Shown here piece by piece: positions 54,901 through 64,000 of a stretch of 64,000 bases of DNA. The notes beneath the pieces were generated by a model that saw only the letters and a program-made list of their open reading frames with translations, ran no database searches and was not told the DNA's origin. How positions within the stretch are numbered: position 1 is the first letter of the stretch; every line of letters starts with the position of its first letter. Source of the stretch: Lates calcarifer (lineage: Eukaryota; Chordata; Actinopteri; Centropomidae). The DNA lies in the NCBI RefSeq assembly GCF_001640805.2, contig NC_066837.1, forward strand, positions 22,167,804-22,231,803. Direction: 5' to 3'. Both the position numbers and the translations under genes were made by a program.

Positions 54901-56814
54901 CACTGAACACAGCGCAGAATTACCTGCTTTGTGTAAAGTGTTTATTGTTGAACATTTTGGGAAATACACTCTTCAATTTATTCCTGGGTGTTAGATAAGA
55001 ATATTGATATCTGAGTCATGTTTGTCTGTTAAGTATGAAACTACAGCCAGCAAGACACGGTTAGCCTAGTTAAGCACAGAGATTATCTACGAGTGCCTAA
55101 CTGTGCCTCTAAATTTCTCCACCAGGACCAGTTGCCAGGCAACCAGCAGAGGCAAAGAATGGTGCAGAACGTAACAACCCCCCCACACACACACACCCCA
55201 ATAATGCAGGGGTTGCCAGGGGTTGAAATTCAAGGTTGCCAAGTCTTCCGTTTTCCTGCAAAACTAGGCTACCTTTGAAGTGTTGCTGCAGGTTAAATGT
55301 TTTGTCTGCTGGTGGGGTAGATGTATTTTGCATACAAATCACATGAATAATATCAATAAACAAGGCCATTTTAGGAACTAGGTCAAATAATAGTTTAGGA
55401 AAACCTGCTTTGAATTCTGGCACAGTAAACATTCACTTTGTAAGTATTACAATACATTTGGTAATGATAGCAATGCTGCTGGACTTGAAAAGCAGGGTAT
55501 GTGCTTTGCCTGCAGCATATTATGAGTTCTGGTATTGGGCCGGGTTTGATTGGCAATTGCTCTGGTTTTGTCACAGATACCTGGCAACCCTGGTGGCAAA
55601 GCATTTTTACATTTCAGGGTTTTGTTTTGTTTTTTGTAGGAAATAAACATGTGAAAAGTAAGGTGTTAATTAGTGAGTTTTAGAGGTGCTGATGAGTTTG
55701 TTGTCTATTTTACCTCCTTTTTGGTCAATCATTGCACTAAACTAAGCTAATTGGCTTCTGAATTTAGCTTCATATTTAGCATACAGACATCATCTTCTCT
55801 AATTCTTGGCAAGAAAGCAAATCAGCTTGTTTTGTAAAATGCTAATCCTTCATGTCTGATTTTGTAAATCTGTGCTTTGCCCTTAGTTCTTATCTCATTT
55901 TTATTACTGCCTGTTTCAGCAAAAAAAAAAAAAAAAAAAAAAAAAACACTCCTACAAACAACCAGATTTTCCATCTTAATCAAGTCTAGCTACTTAAGAA
56001 AAAGGTAATGGTACAATGATGCTTTGGGTAAATATAAGTACTAATACAGCCAATTGGTAGTTGAATTAATGATGATGAACTGAATTATAAACAGAACCAT
56101 TTCTGTGGCTCTTTGGATAGTTTCCTTATTAATGTAAATTTGAAAAGAACTGCAGGGGTCAGCTCTGTGTTGGAGTTGGTCCTGTCTGAAGTTTTGACTG
56201 GCACGAATGGCAACCAGGACTGTTTTTTATACCTGGACATCAGAGAAGATGACCACAGGCAGGACCACCACGAAGGACACGGCCCACATAGCCGCGCTCA
56301 CCACCTTGGCCACGCGGGGGTGTCTCCACTTGGTGCTGCGGATTGGATGAACCACGGCCAGGTAACGATCGATGGACATGACCGTCAGGCAGAAAATAGA
56401 CGTGAACTGGTTCATAGAGTCTGCAGTCATGACCACGCGGCACAAAAAGGAGCCAAAGGGCCAATAGGAGAGCACGTTCTGTGTGGTGAGGAAAGGGAGC
56501 CCGATGATGTAGAGCTCATCAGCCACAGCCAGGTTCAGGATGTAGATGTTGGTGACTGTCTTCATCTTGGCATAACGCAGTACCACGTAGATGGCCAGGG
56601 TGTTTCCGGTTAGACCCACCATGAAGACCGTGAGGGAGATGACCGCCGTCATCAGAGTGCTGCTGCCCTGAAAGGGGACGCTCTGAGTGGACAGGTTGGA
56701 GGAGATGTTGAAGAGGCGGGGGTAAGATAAGGAGAAGGATGAAGGGCTGGATGCAGAGGTGGAATTGAGGTCTGATGAGAGGGTTATCCAGTGGGTCTGG
56801 TCTAGGGGTTCCAT
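51901..56814 (-). CDS. sstr5: Somatostatin receptor type 5-like, complete, 4 coding exons, 388 aa
   Basis: A class A Gi-coupled receptor for somatostatin peptides at the plasma membrane. Exons in order: 56233-56814 (194 codons), 53280-53420 (47), 52823-53095 (91) and 51901-52071 (56 plus stop); every junction is phase 0 with GT-AG. The extracellular N-terminus has Asn glycosylation sequons (NST, NIS, NLS). TM1 has [13 protein letters not shown]2 [11 protein letters not shown]3 ends in the DRY motif ([11 protein letters not shown]), TM6 has FVLCWLPFF, and TM7 has the somatostatin-receptor signature [18 protein letters not shown]. The tail starts [12 protein letters not shown] with palmitoylatable Cys. 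The start MEPLDQ matches the SSTR5 N-terminus; an in-frame Met 11 codons upstream exists. The FSDVQ and MEPL motifs favour type 5 over types 2 and 3. Confidence 0.93.
52072..52822 (-). other. sstr5 intron 3
   Basis: A 751-bp intron between donor AAA-GTAGGT and acceptor TCCTGCAG. If retained, translation adds only Val-Gly before a TGA stop. Confidence 0.85.
54143..54470 (+). repeat. RTE/SINE-like retroelement copy inside sstr5 intron 1
   Basis: Motifs in order: GTTCAAACCCCAGTTCACCTG, AGTTTGCATGTTCTCCCTGTG, CCACAGTCCAAAGACATGCA, TTAATTGGTGACTCTAAA, GTGGACTGGCAATCC, GATAGGCTCCAGCCCCC, and a tail ATAATGGATGGATGG. This is a well-known high-copy fish repeat whose 3' end is usually ascribed to RTE-type elements. 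Confidence 0.75.
54950..55850. repeat. Decayed MITE-like repeat inside sstr5 intron 1
   Basis: The left end GAACATTTTGGGAAATACAC and the right part (TTGGCAAGAAAGCAAATCAG, then TTTTGTAAAATG) form the familiar ends of a fish repeat with inverted termini. ATGAAACTACAGCCAGCAAG and TAGCTTCATATTTAGCATAC are internal phrases shared with 26560-26960. About 500 bp in the middle look unrelated and may be a later insertion. Confidence 0.45.
55921..55946. repeat. A homopolymer
   Basis: Twenty-six consecutive A. Confidence 0.95.
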
Positions 56815-57099
56815 TTTCAGAAATGAAGAGGGAAGATGACGCCTCACAGTCCGGACGCAGATTTGTTTCCTCCTGTTTTTATGGATTTAGAAAGAAGCAT
56901 TTACTTCTTCCCTGTTAGTTTCCGTACTTACTTTGGCAGAGATCAGGAGGAGGAGAGTCAACAGACACCAAACCTCAGTTTATCAGCCGAAAACGAAGCA
57001 ACGTGGTTTGATCTGTCTGATTTATAGTCTAGTTTGTCTCAGATCAAAGTTTGCATGAGAGTGACTCATAGCTTCCAAGTGTGCAGACTGCTGTGAACA

Positions 57100-57430
57100 T
57101 GATGTGTTCACCTACCGGTGCTCTGTCTTTGGGAATACTTTGTGTGTGTCTTCTTCGTGCCATACATCCTACATTCTAACATAACGTAAAAGTAGTTTTC
57201 GGAAGAAGTCGATGTCGTAGCCGTAATTACGCACCACAAGCCGCTGAGCCACGAATGGCTGGTAGTACTATCACCGTCACCCCTCCGGTGTCTCCGAGTT
57301 TTTAACAGCTCTAAACTACTTTCGCCTCATTCTGACACTGCCAACACACACATAAGTCATCCGTCGTGCCTCGAGCGGGAGAATCGATTGGAACAGTGCC
57401 ACAGCTTTTACGCACGGGGCACATCTGCTT
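57100..57430 (-). promoter_or_regulatory. Candidate sstr5 promoter / 5' UTR region
   Basis: A CpG-richer patch (GAAGTCGATGTCGTAGCCGT, CGTGCCTCGAGCGGGAGAAT) about 300-600 bp upstream of the sstr5 start in otherwise CpG-poor DNA. Position suggests the promoter or an untranslated first exon. No core motif is diagnostic. Confidence 0.35.
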
Positions 57431-57849
57431 GAATACAAGCTCTGTAATATTGTCTGTTATAATTGTTTGGTACAAGTAGGTTATTTCTCTGCTAGAGATG
57501 TCTTATCGTCATGCACCCCCAAGGCAAAGTGACTTTATAACCGCGCATTCAGTACACTAATGATTTATTCAGATACCAAGAAAGGCTTACTTTGGCGAGC
57601 AGTGAAAAAGTCAAAGTCTCCGTGTGATCAAATTGAAATCAGTCGATCCGCACAAACCAAACTCCTGGTCATAGATTCTGTCCTTTGATTGTCCATTAAT
57701 TCTCCAACATTGATGGATAGCTTGTGTCCGAGCTTCCAATCATTCGCTGTCCGTGGTGCTGAGCAGAGTGTGTCGGCAGCAGCTCCACCGCTTCTCCTTC
57801 AACTTTCTGCCCACACAGCTCTGCTGTTTCTTTGATATGATTTGTTCAG

Positions 57850-57853
57850 AGAT

Positions 57854-57909
<56 letters not shown>
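57850..57909. repeat. (GA)n microsatellite
   Basis: About 60 bp of GA repeats with two small interruptions. Confidence 0.95.
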
Positions 57910-58825
57910 TAACAGTACTCCTTGATGACATTTACTCAGTTACCCAAGTACTACTTGGTGCATACTGAAGTAAAATACTCGAGTATTTCATGCTATTATA
58001 TACTTCTACCCAACTAGATTTTATATTTTATATATGAATGTATATGAATCATGATGCAGTGCTATAGATTAAACTATTAAACCATACCTAAAGTATATGT
58101 AAAATAGGATCTGTCTCAACAACCTACAACAAAAAATGCTGCTTACATGTTAATGTGCCAGTATTAATTCAGTGCTATTCATTATATAACGATCTGAAAG
58201 GGGCCATTCTGCCCAGTAAAAGAAGCAAAAGATGTGCATACTTCTTACTCTCACAGTAACCTTGGCTATTTTCTGATATATGATGTAAGTTATTTTCAAA
58301 AATAATCAAACAATTGTACTGTGATGTTTTTGCAATAGTGGTTCCAGTTAACACTTTTATCTTATCTTCTCAGGCACTGAAAACAAATAAGTAATGGAAT
58401 TTATTTTTTGGTTAATGTAATTTTGTCAGTCCTCTGAACTGTCATGAGGCCAAATGCCAATAAGAATGAGGGGTATACACCTACCATTGCAGCCTGTTTG
58501 ATACTGGCCATCTGTCAGCTGTAAACTGAACCACGTTCTGCTCAGTGTCATCCTGATTAAGATGAATGTGCCACAAACAGTGGACCTCTTCTCCTCTCAC
58601 AAACAACATTCCCATCCACACATTCATTGTTTTCTTGTTTTGTTTTGCTAATTTGAAACCTCTCTCTTAATGCACGCTCACACACAGAGATAAAATCAGC
58701 TCTACTGGTTTTGTAGGTGTGTGTCTTCTACAAACACTTGTGAGTATCTCACATCACACATCAGAGTCAAAGCAGCAGCCTGGGCACCAGACTAGTCTGT
58801 CAGATGGAGGCATGACCAGGTTATC

Positions 58826-60100
58826 AAGTCAAGTTAAAGTTTATTTATATAGGCCAATATCACAAATTACCTGCCTGCCTCAGCAGGTTTAAAAATCTAT
58901 ACAGCATCACAACACTGCTCTGTCCTCAGACCCTCAATCAGTAAAGGAAAAGCTTTTAACTGGAAAAACTTCTGGAAGTGCAACAGAGAAAGGATCCCTC
59001 TCTCAGGATGTACAGACATGCAGTAGATGTTTTGTGTAAAGAACAGAGCAACATCATAAAGGACATTGAGCAACTTCCAGGTGCCACTAAGAGATAGGAC
59101 CTGAGCCAGACAATTTTGTCTCCACCACAAATATCTGGACCAGAACCAGAAGTAAAACCAAGCTCATCACTCACTTGTCTAGAGGAAGCAAACAAACCCA
59201 CAGAGGGAGAGTGAGACAAGGAGGAGGCTGGGACTCTTGGAGGATGAACATCCAGATCTAAAACGTCTGGAATGAGGTACTGACAGCCTGGAGAGGAAGA
59301 GAGGTCCCAGGATGGCAGATGGTCCAGCACACAGAGCCTGAGTGAAAAGACAGGGCAGGGAGGAAAAAGTTGGGGGATAAGTAGAGAGAGATAGACACAC
59401 AGCCTGGCTGTTCATGTGCTTGAGGGAATAAACAAACAGAGGTTTTAGAGATGCGGTGGTTATCAGAAAGTTTGCTGTAATCTTGTCGGCAGGACCACAT
59501 GGACCATATTAGGTTTAATAGATTCATTGTGACTAAGACTGACCAGCCAGAGGGGAGAATGGAAACAGGTATCAGCCCTGATGTAATCAAAGAATAAGCC
59601 ACTAACTGAAAGCCAAGGCATAAATGATGTCATGGACACAATAGGAGAAGGCCTTGTAGCTTGCTGAGAGAATGGGACAGAATATAGGGTTTAAGGAGGT
59701 TAGACAGGTATGAAGGGGCCTGACCATGTAGGATTCTGTATGTCATTACAAGCACTTTATAAAAGGAGCCAGTGAGGAGAAGCCAAAAATTGTGAAATGT
59801 GGTCAAATTTAGTCAAAGTTAGTTAAAATTCTGCTGCAGCATTTAAAGACTTTTAGAACTAGTACATGGCAGGCCTGAAAACAAAATGTTACAATAATCC
59901 AGTCTGAATGACACAAAGCTGCAAATTTGAGTCTCAGCATTTGCCATAGACAGGAAAGACAGAATTTTAGCTCTTACATAGGTGTAAAAAAAAAAAAAAA
60001 AGTGCTCTTGGTGATGTCTTTAATGTGCTGATCAAAAATAAGTGTGTAGGACCAAACATAATACGAAGGTTTTTGGCTGTCATGCTTTGAGAAATCACAA
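58826..60100. repeat. Large unclassified fish interspersed repeat
   Basis: It begins TCAAGTTAAAGTTTATTTATATAG and runs on through phrases I recall from a long high-copy teleost repeat (CAGAGAAAGGATCCCTCTC, ACAATAATCCAGTCTGAATG, an A-run at 59988-60001). No intact frame or clear termini. The shadow frames at 58897-59602 do not resemble known proteins. Confidence 0.45.
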
Positions 60101-62152
60101 GGGTTAGTGTTACTTAATTGCTCACCAGGAGCATTGAAGTCACCTCAAATTAGAATCTAATCAGAGTGGATAACAAGGTTTGAGAAAAATCCTTCAAATT
60201 CTTCTAAAAAAATGTGAGTACTGGAAAAGTAGTCTGGAGTACCACAGGGTGAAGTGACCAGTGTCTGTTGCCCTGGACAAAGCAATTTATAGCTGATTGA
60301 GATGTTTTTTATACAAAACATCAGCAAAATCAAAATAGTTGAAACTGTCAGTGAGGTAGTGTTAGAATTATATGAAAACATTATATGAGTTAACACACAG
60401 TGAATAGACAAAGATAAGTGACATTTTAAGAGCAGGGATCACAAAAATCATGATGAACAAGTATTGGTTTTTATGTTCCTGTTGAACTCATGCGAACACA
60501 CACACATACATACATCTGGGGGTAGACCACAGGGTAAACCTTAGTATTTCAGGGGCATATCTATGTTCCCAGGATCCTATGTTCCCCAGTTCAGTACTAA
60601 CACAACCCTCACTGTGTATTGGTCAAATAAAATATTTAATAAATATCATCCATTTTTAATGGATTAAGACTTTATAACAGCTATATAAACACAATAACCT
60701 AAAACCCAAACCCCAAATTTTAACCTTAACCTAACTTAAATATGATGTGTAAGGAGAGTATAAGGGAACTGGCAGGACGACTAGGTGTTGTGGAACACAG
60801 AACCCCTTTGATGAGTTCCCACAAGTCTATGTAATATTAAGCAAATACAGAGGTGGGGAACATCTTTTACAAGTTCCCAGAAAGTGCTATATAGAGCTGG
60901 GAACAAAGGAAACATAGAGCCATTTATCATGCTTCCATTATGTGCCACATAAACCTGGAGAACAAAGGAACCTGGGACCATGACTCCAGTGTCCCACAGA
61001 AAATAGAGCATCCAGATTCCACAATAATGCAGAAATCCACACAATTTCATATGACCTTAATACTCTTCACACTCTTCACAGCATTATATCTGACACACAT
61101 GGAAGCTGCATGTACACACAGAGACAATAAACATGTATTAGAGGTTGCAATGAAATACAGTGAGCCACTGAGAATACTGTACAAAAATGCTAAAATGCTG
61201 CACTGTATACATCAGACAGTATTATATGCTTATTTGTGAACTCATCACAAATAGCTACAGAGGAGCTTTAAGCAAATATAAATACACACTTTAACAGAGC
61301 AGACAAATTTCTTCTGAATGTGTTGTTTGGAGTTTTTCAAATGCAATACATTTTCCAGTGCCATCAAGGTCAGAAAATAACATTGTTTGAAAGCAGATGA
61401 ATGGTTTGAAGGTTAATAAGTATTAATCTCTTTAGCTCCATGACAGCAAACACAGCACAAGGCAACATCTAATCAAGCACTGACACCATGTTCTTGAGAC
61501 TGCCGTGACTGATGTCTAGCAGGTGTAGCGCAAAGCCCTGAGTGTGTAATTCATTTTATTACAAGCATTGTCAAAGAGGATGCATGTGTTTGACTGAAAG
61601 ATGTATGGAGAGCTTTTCAGAAAAGAGCAGACGCTGCAAGTATGAGTCAGGAGCTCAATTTCACATCTGCCCTCATGAAAGATTGTGGTCAATTTTTTCT
61701 TTCTTCTTTTCTTTCTAAGAGCACACATCATTTATATACAATGCATATATGAAGGCAGCAGAGAGGTATAAGTACAATCAAAGGAGAATCAGAGAAAATT
61801 ATCCATAGGAACACAGCATATAATAAACATAGTATTTTAAAGCTAATAAAGAAAGTAATCAAAACTATAAACACTAGCCAGCAGCTGCGGTAAAACAATG
61901 GTTTTAACAAACAAATCTCAAGATAGGAACGTTATTAGGGAAATATGACTAGAGGCTTACACATGTGCTTTATTCAAGCACACTTGTGAAAAAAAACTAA
62001 AAATAATCACATGGAAAAATATTAACTCCCCTGACTATCTTCATGGCTGAGATGACGCATGATAAAAAAATTGCTTCAGCTGTGGAAAAAAATCTATGAG
62101 AAAGATGTTATCAGATGGGAACTGAGCTGTGCTACAGGTTTGTGTATGGTTT

Positions 62153-62224
<72 letters not shown>

Positions 62225-64000
62225 TGTGTGTGCTTAGGTTTAGCCATACCTGTGGGGACCAACTACAGAGGTCTCACTCTGTGGTGAAAAAACTGACTTT
62301 TGACGTTAGCTGTTAAAAGAAGAATCAACAGATGTGTGACGGTTATGGCAGACTAAATGTTAAATGCCCCATAACCTCATCACCTGACAGGACAGTTAAA
62401 GGTGTTCTCTGGAGTTTTCTCGTAAACAAACACAATGTTATGTTTACGTTTGTACAAATCTGCACACAGAAGGACTATATAAACAAAAGAGGGACCCACT
62501 CCTCAAAACATTGCTCATTGCACTCACTGCACTACTCGTGGTTAAAAACTCCACACGGCACCTTTAATTATGTGTAACAGGTAAGGATACATTATCAGGT
62601 GTAAACCATATCTGACCCAGCACAATCTCACACATTACGCCCAGATACATCTGAATATAACTGGATCTTCCACTGTAGTAGCTCAAATATCCAGACCAAA
62701 AGGATTCTGTACAGTACTGTTAAAGTCAGGCAGTTCTCTGTACAAACATGTCAGAATACACTCATTCTTGAGACTGTTTACCTTCACGTCAGCAGTATGT
62801 CTCATCCCTGCTTAACTGTGATGCGTCAGTGCTATTTCCCAAAGTAATATACATGCCTGCAGTCTTTGTGAGAAATAATCATCTACAGTAAATACAGATA
62901 GATAACCACAGATAAGGTAGGTAGTGGTAATGTAGTAAATTTAAGGATTTAATTGTTGTAACATTCTGAGCATGTCATCAGTTATCAATGTGTATATTTT
63001 GCCATTTTGCTTTTATTTGACAGCACGAAAGAGAGAAATAGAAGAAATTACATACAAAAAAGGTTGTTGGCTGTAATCAAACCAAGACATTGCAGTTAAT
63101 GATCAAAACACCTCAGTTTAATGTAAATAAACATAAAACTGTGTTTCCATTATGACTGTGAGTCTCACCTTCACCTGGTTTGCTGATAATATAGATAATA
63201 CAGGCATCTTTGTTTGTGCTTGTGGAGGTAGTTCTTCATAAATGAAAATATTTGGAATTATCGTCTTTTTTAAATGTTTGTTGTCTTTTTCTGCTTCTCC
63301 TGCACAAAGCTTTAGTTGTTAGTTGTAAGTTGTGAGATGTGCCCCTCGGACGATGCAGCTGATGTCTTGTTGCATCCAAAGTTGATGAATTTTTATAGCC
63401 ACAGTGTCCAGCAGGTGCAAGTATGAATTGTTTTGAATGATGCCCCACTAATGCCAAATAAGATTTCCAGCCCACCCAGACACAGTGTCTGGGAAACAGC
63501 TTTCCAAGCACAGACACAGACACAGACACAGAGAGATGTGCTAAATCCCCAACTCATATCATTCACTATTGGAGGAGAGGTAATGCTCACATAACTCTTT
63601 TCACAACATACAATCTACATCCTAAATCTCATGTTCACGTGTAAGCACATGTGAGTTTATCTGCATAAGATGTTGCAATGGTCTATGTAATTTTATATCA
63701 TTTCACAGATGTGGTGCGGTGTGGCATTCTATAAATGCTCACAGTTGTTATTAGTTTTAATTATGTAAGCTGAAAATGTGTTACAAACTCTCTCTTTCCC
63801 TGCACACACGCACACACAGACACACAATGGCAGAGTAGTGGTACACAGATACATCATGATGCTTATGCCCTTCCATGACCATAATGTCTATCCTCGACTT
63901 CCATTGCTTTGTAATCTTCCATGTTACCTCTTTTTCTATGTAGTCCTTCCTTCACTGCAGAGAACATGCTTGCAGGAAAAGGAAGACCCTACGCCCCTCT
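60101..64000. other. Right-end non-coding region
   Basis: AT-rich sequence with the GT/GA compound microsatellite at 62153-62231 and a short ACAGAC-unit tandem at 63508-63531. No gene recognised. Confidence 0.5.
62153..62231. repeat. Compound (GT)n(GA)n(GT)n microsatellite
   Basis: GT, then GA, then GT dinucleotide blocks in direct succession. Confidence 0.95.

Larger units (their letters stand above)
53421..56232 (-). other. sstr5 intron 1
   Basis: A 2.8-kb intron holding an RTE/SINE-like repeat (54143-54470), a decayed interspersed element (54950-55850) and a 26-base A-run (55921-55946). No nested gene. Confidence 0.8.

Noticed and set aside
56113..56613. A 166-codon plus-strand frame opposite sstr5 exon 1
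   Set aside because: It is the antisense shadow of the receptor exon; His/Asp-rich translation without homology.
59179..59602. Minus-strand frames of 78-114 codons
   Set aside because: They lie in a high-copy non-coding repeat and resemble no known protein.
62041..62316. Ser-Leu and Glu-Arg repeat frames
   Set aside because: Translation of the GT/GA microsatellite on either strand.

Overview
The window reads as nuclear DNA of a teleost fish. It is AT-rich, has large spliced genes, long (CA)n, (GA)n and homopolymer tracts, and many decayed interspersed repeats typical of fish genomes. Conserved proteins could be assembled exon by exon with in-phase GT-AG junctions. No prokaryotic, viral, CRISPR or operon-like organisation is visible.

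Layout. (1) 1-1773: first coding exon of a phosphatidylinositol 4-kinase type 2-alpha gene (pi4k2a) on the minus strand; the rest lies beyond the left edge. (2) 3959-6146: complete phosphoglycerate mutase 1 (pgam1), plus strand, 4 exons, 254 aa. (3) 7582-10702: complete exosome component 1/CSL4 (exosc1), plus strand, 8 exons, 194 aa. (4) 12471-15654: lysine-rich nucleolar protein 1 (knop1), minus strand, convergent with exosc1, about 600 aa. (5) 19613-24069: orphan class C receptor gprc5b-like, minus strand, 3 coding exons, with an apparent one-base frameshift between TM1 and TM2. (6) 29665-30547: small LITAF-domain membrane protein, minus strand, 4 exons, 147 aa. (7) 30.6-51.9 kb: a 21-kb gene-poor interval of repeats, including a decayed IS630/Tc1-like transposase and a pair of related MITE-like elements. 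(8) 51901-56814: somatostatin receptor 5-like gene (sstr5), minus strand, 4 coding exons, 388 aa. (9) 57-64 kb: the sstr5 upstream region and more repeats, with no gene recognised.

The genes do not form a pathway. They do carry a synteny signal: from memory, PI4K2A, PGAM1 and EXOSC1 lie close together on human 10q24, while KNOP1, GPRC5B, LITAF and SSTR5 are on human 16p. The junction between the two blocks falls in the short interval between the convergent exosc1 and knop1 3' ends.

The most interesting observations are a duplicated two-exon module on both sides of the giant lysine-rich exon of knop1, the gprc5b frameshift, and an sstr5 whose coding region is split by three phase-0 introns, with the cytoplasmic tail on its own exon. 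I found no convincing new biological system. All gene models come from reading the sequence and remembered family knowledge, with no alignment or database search.
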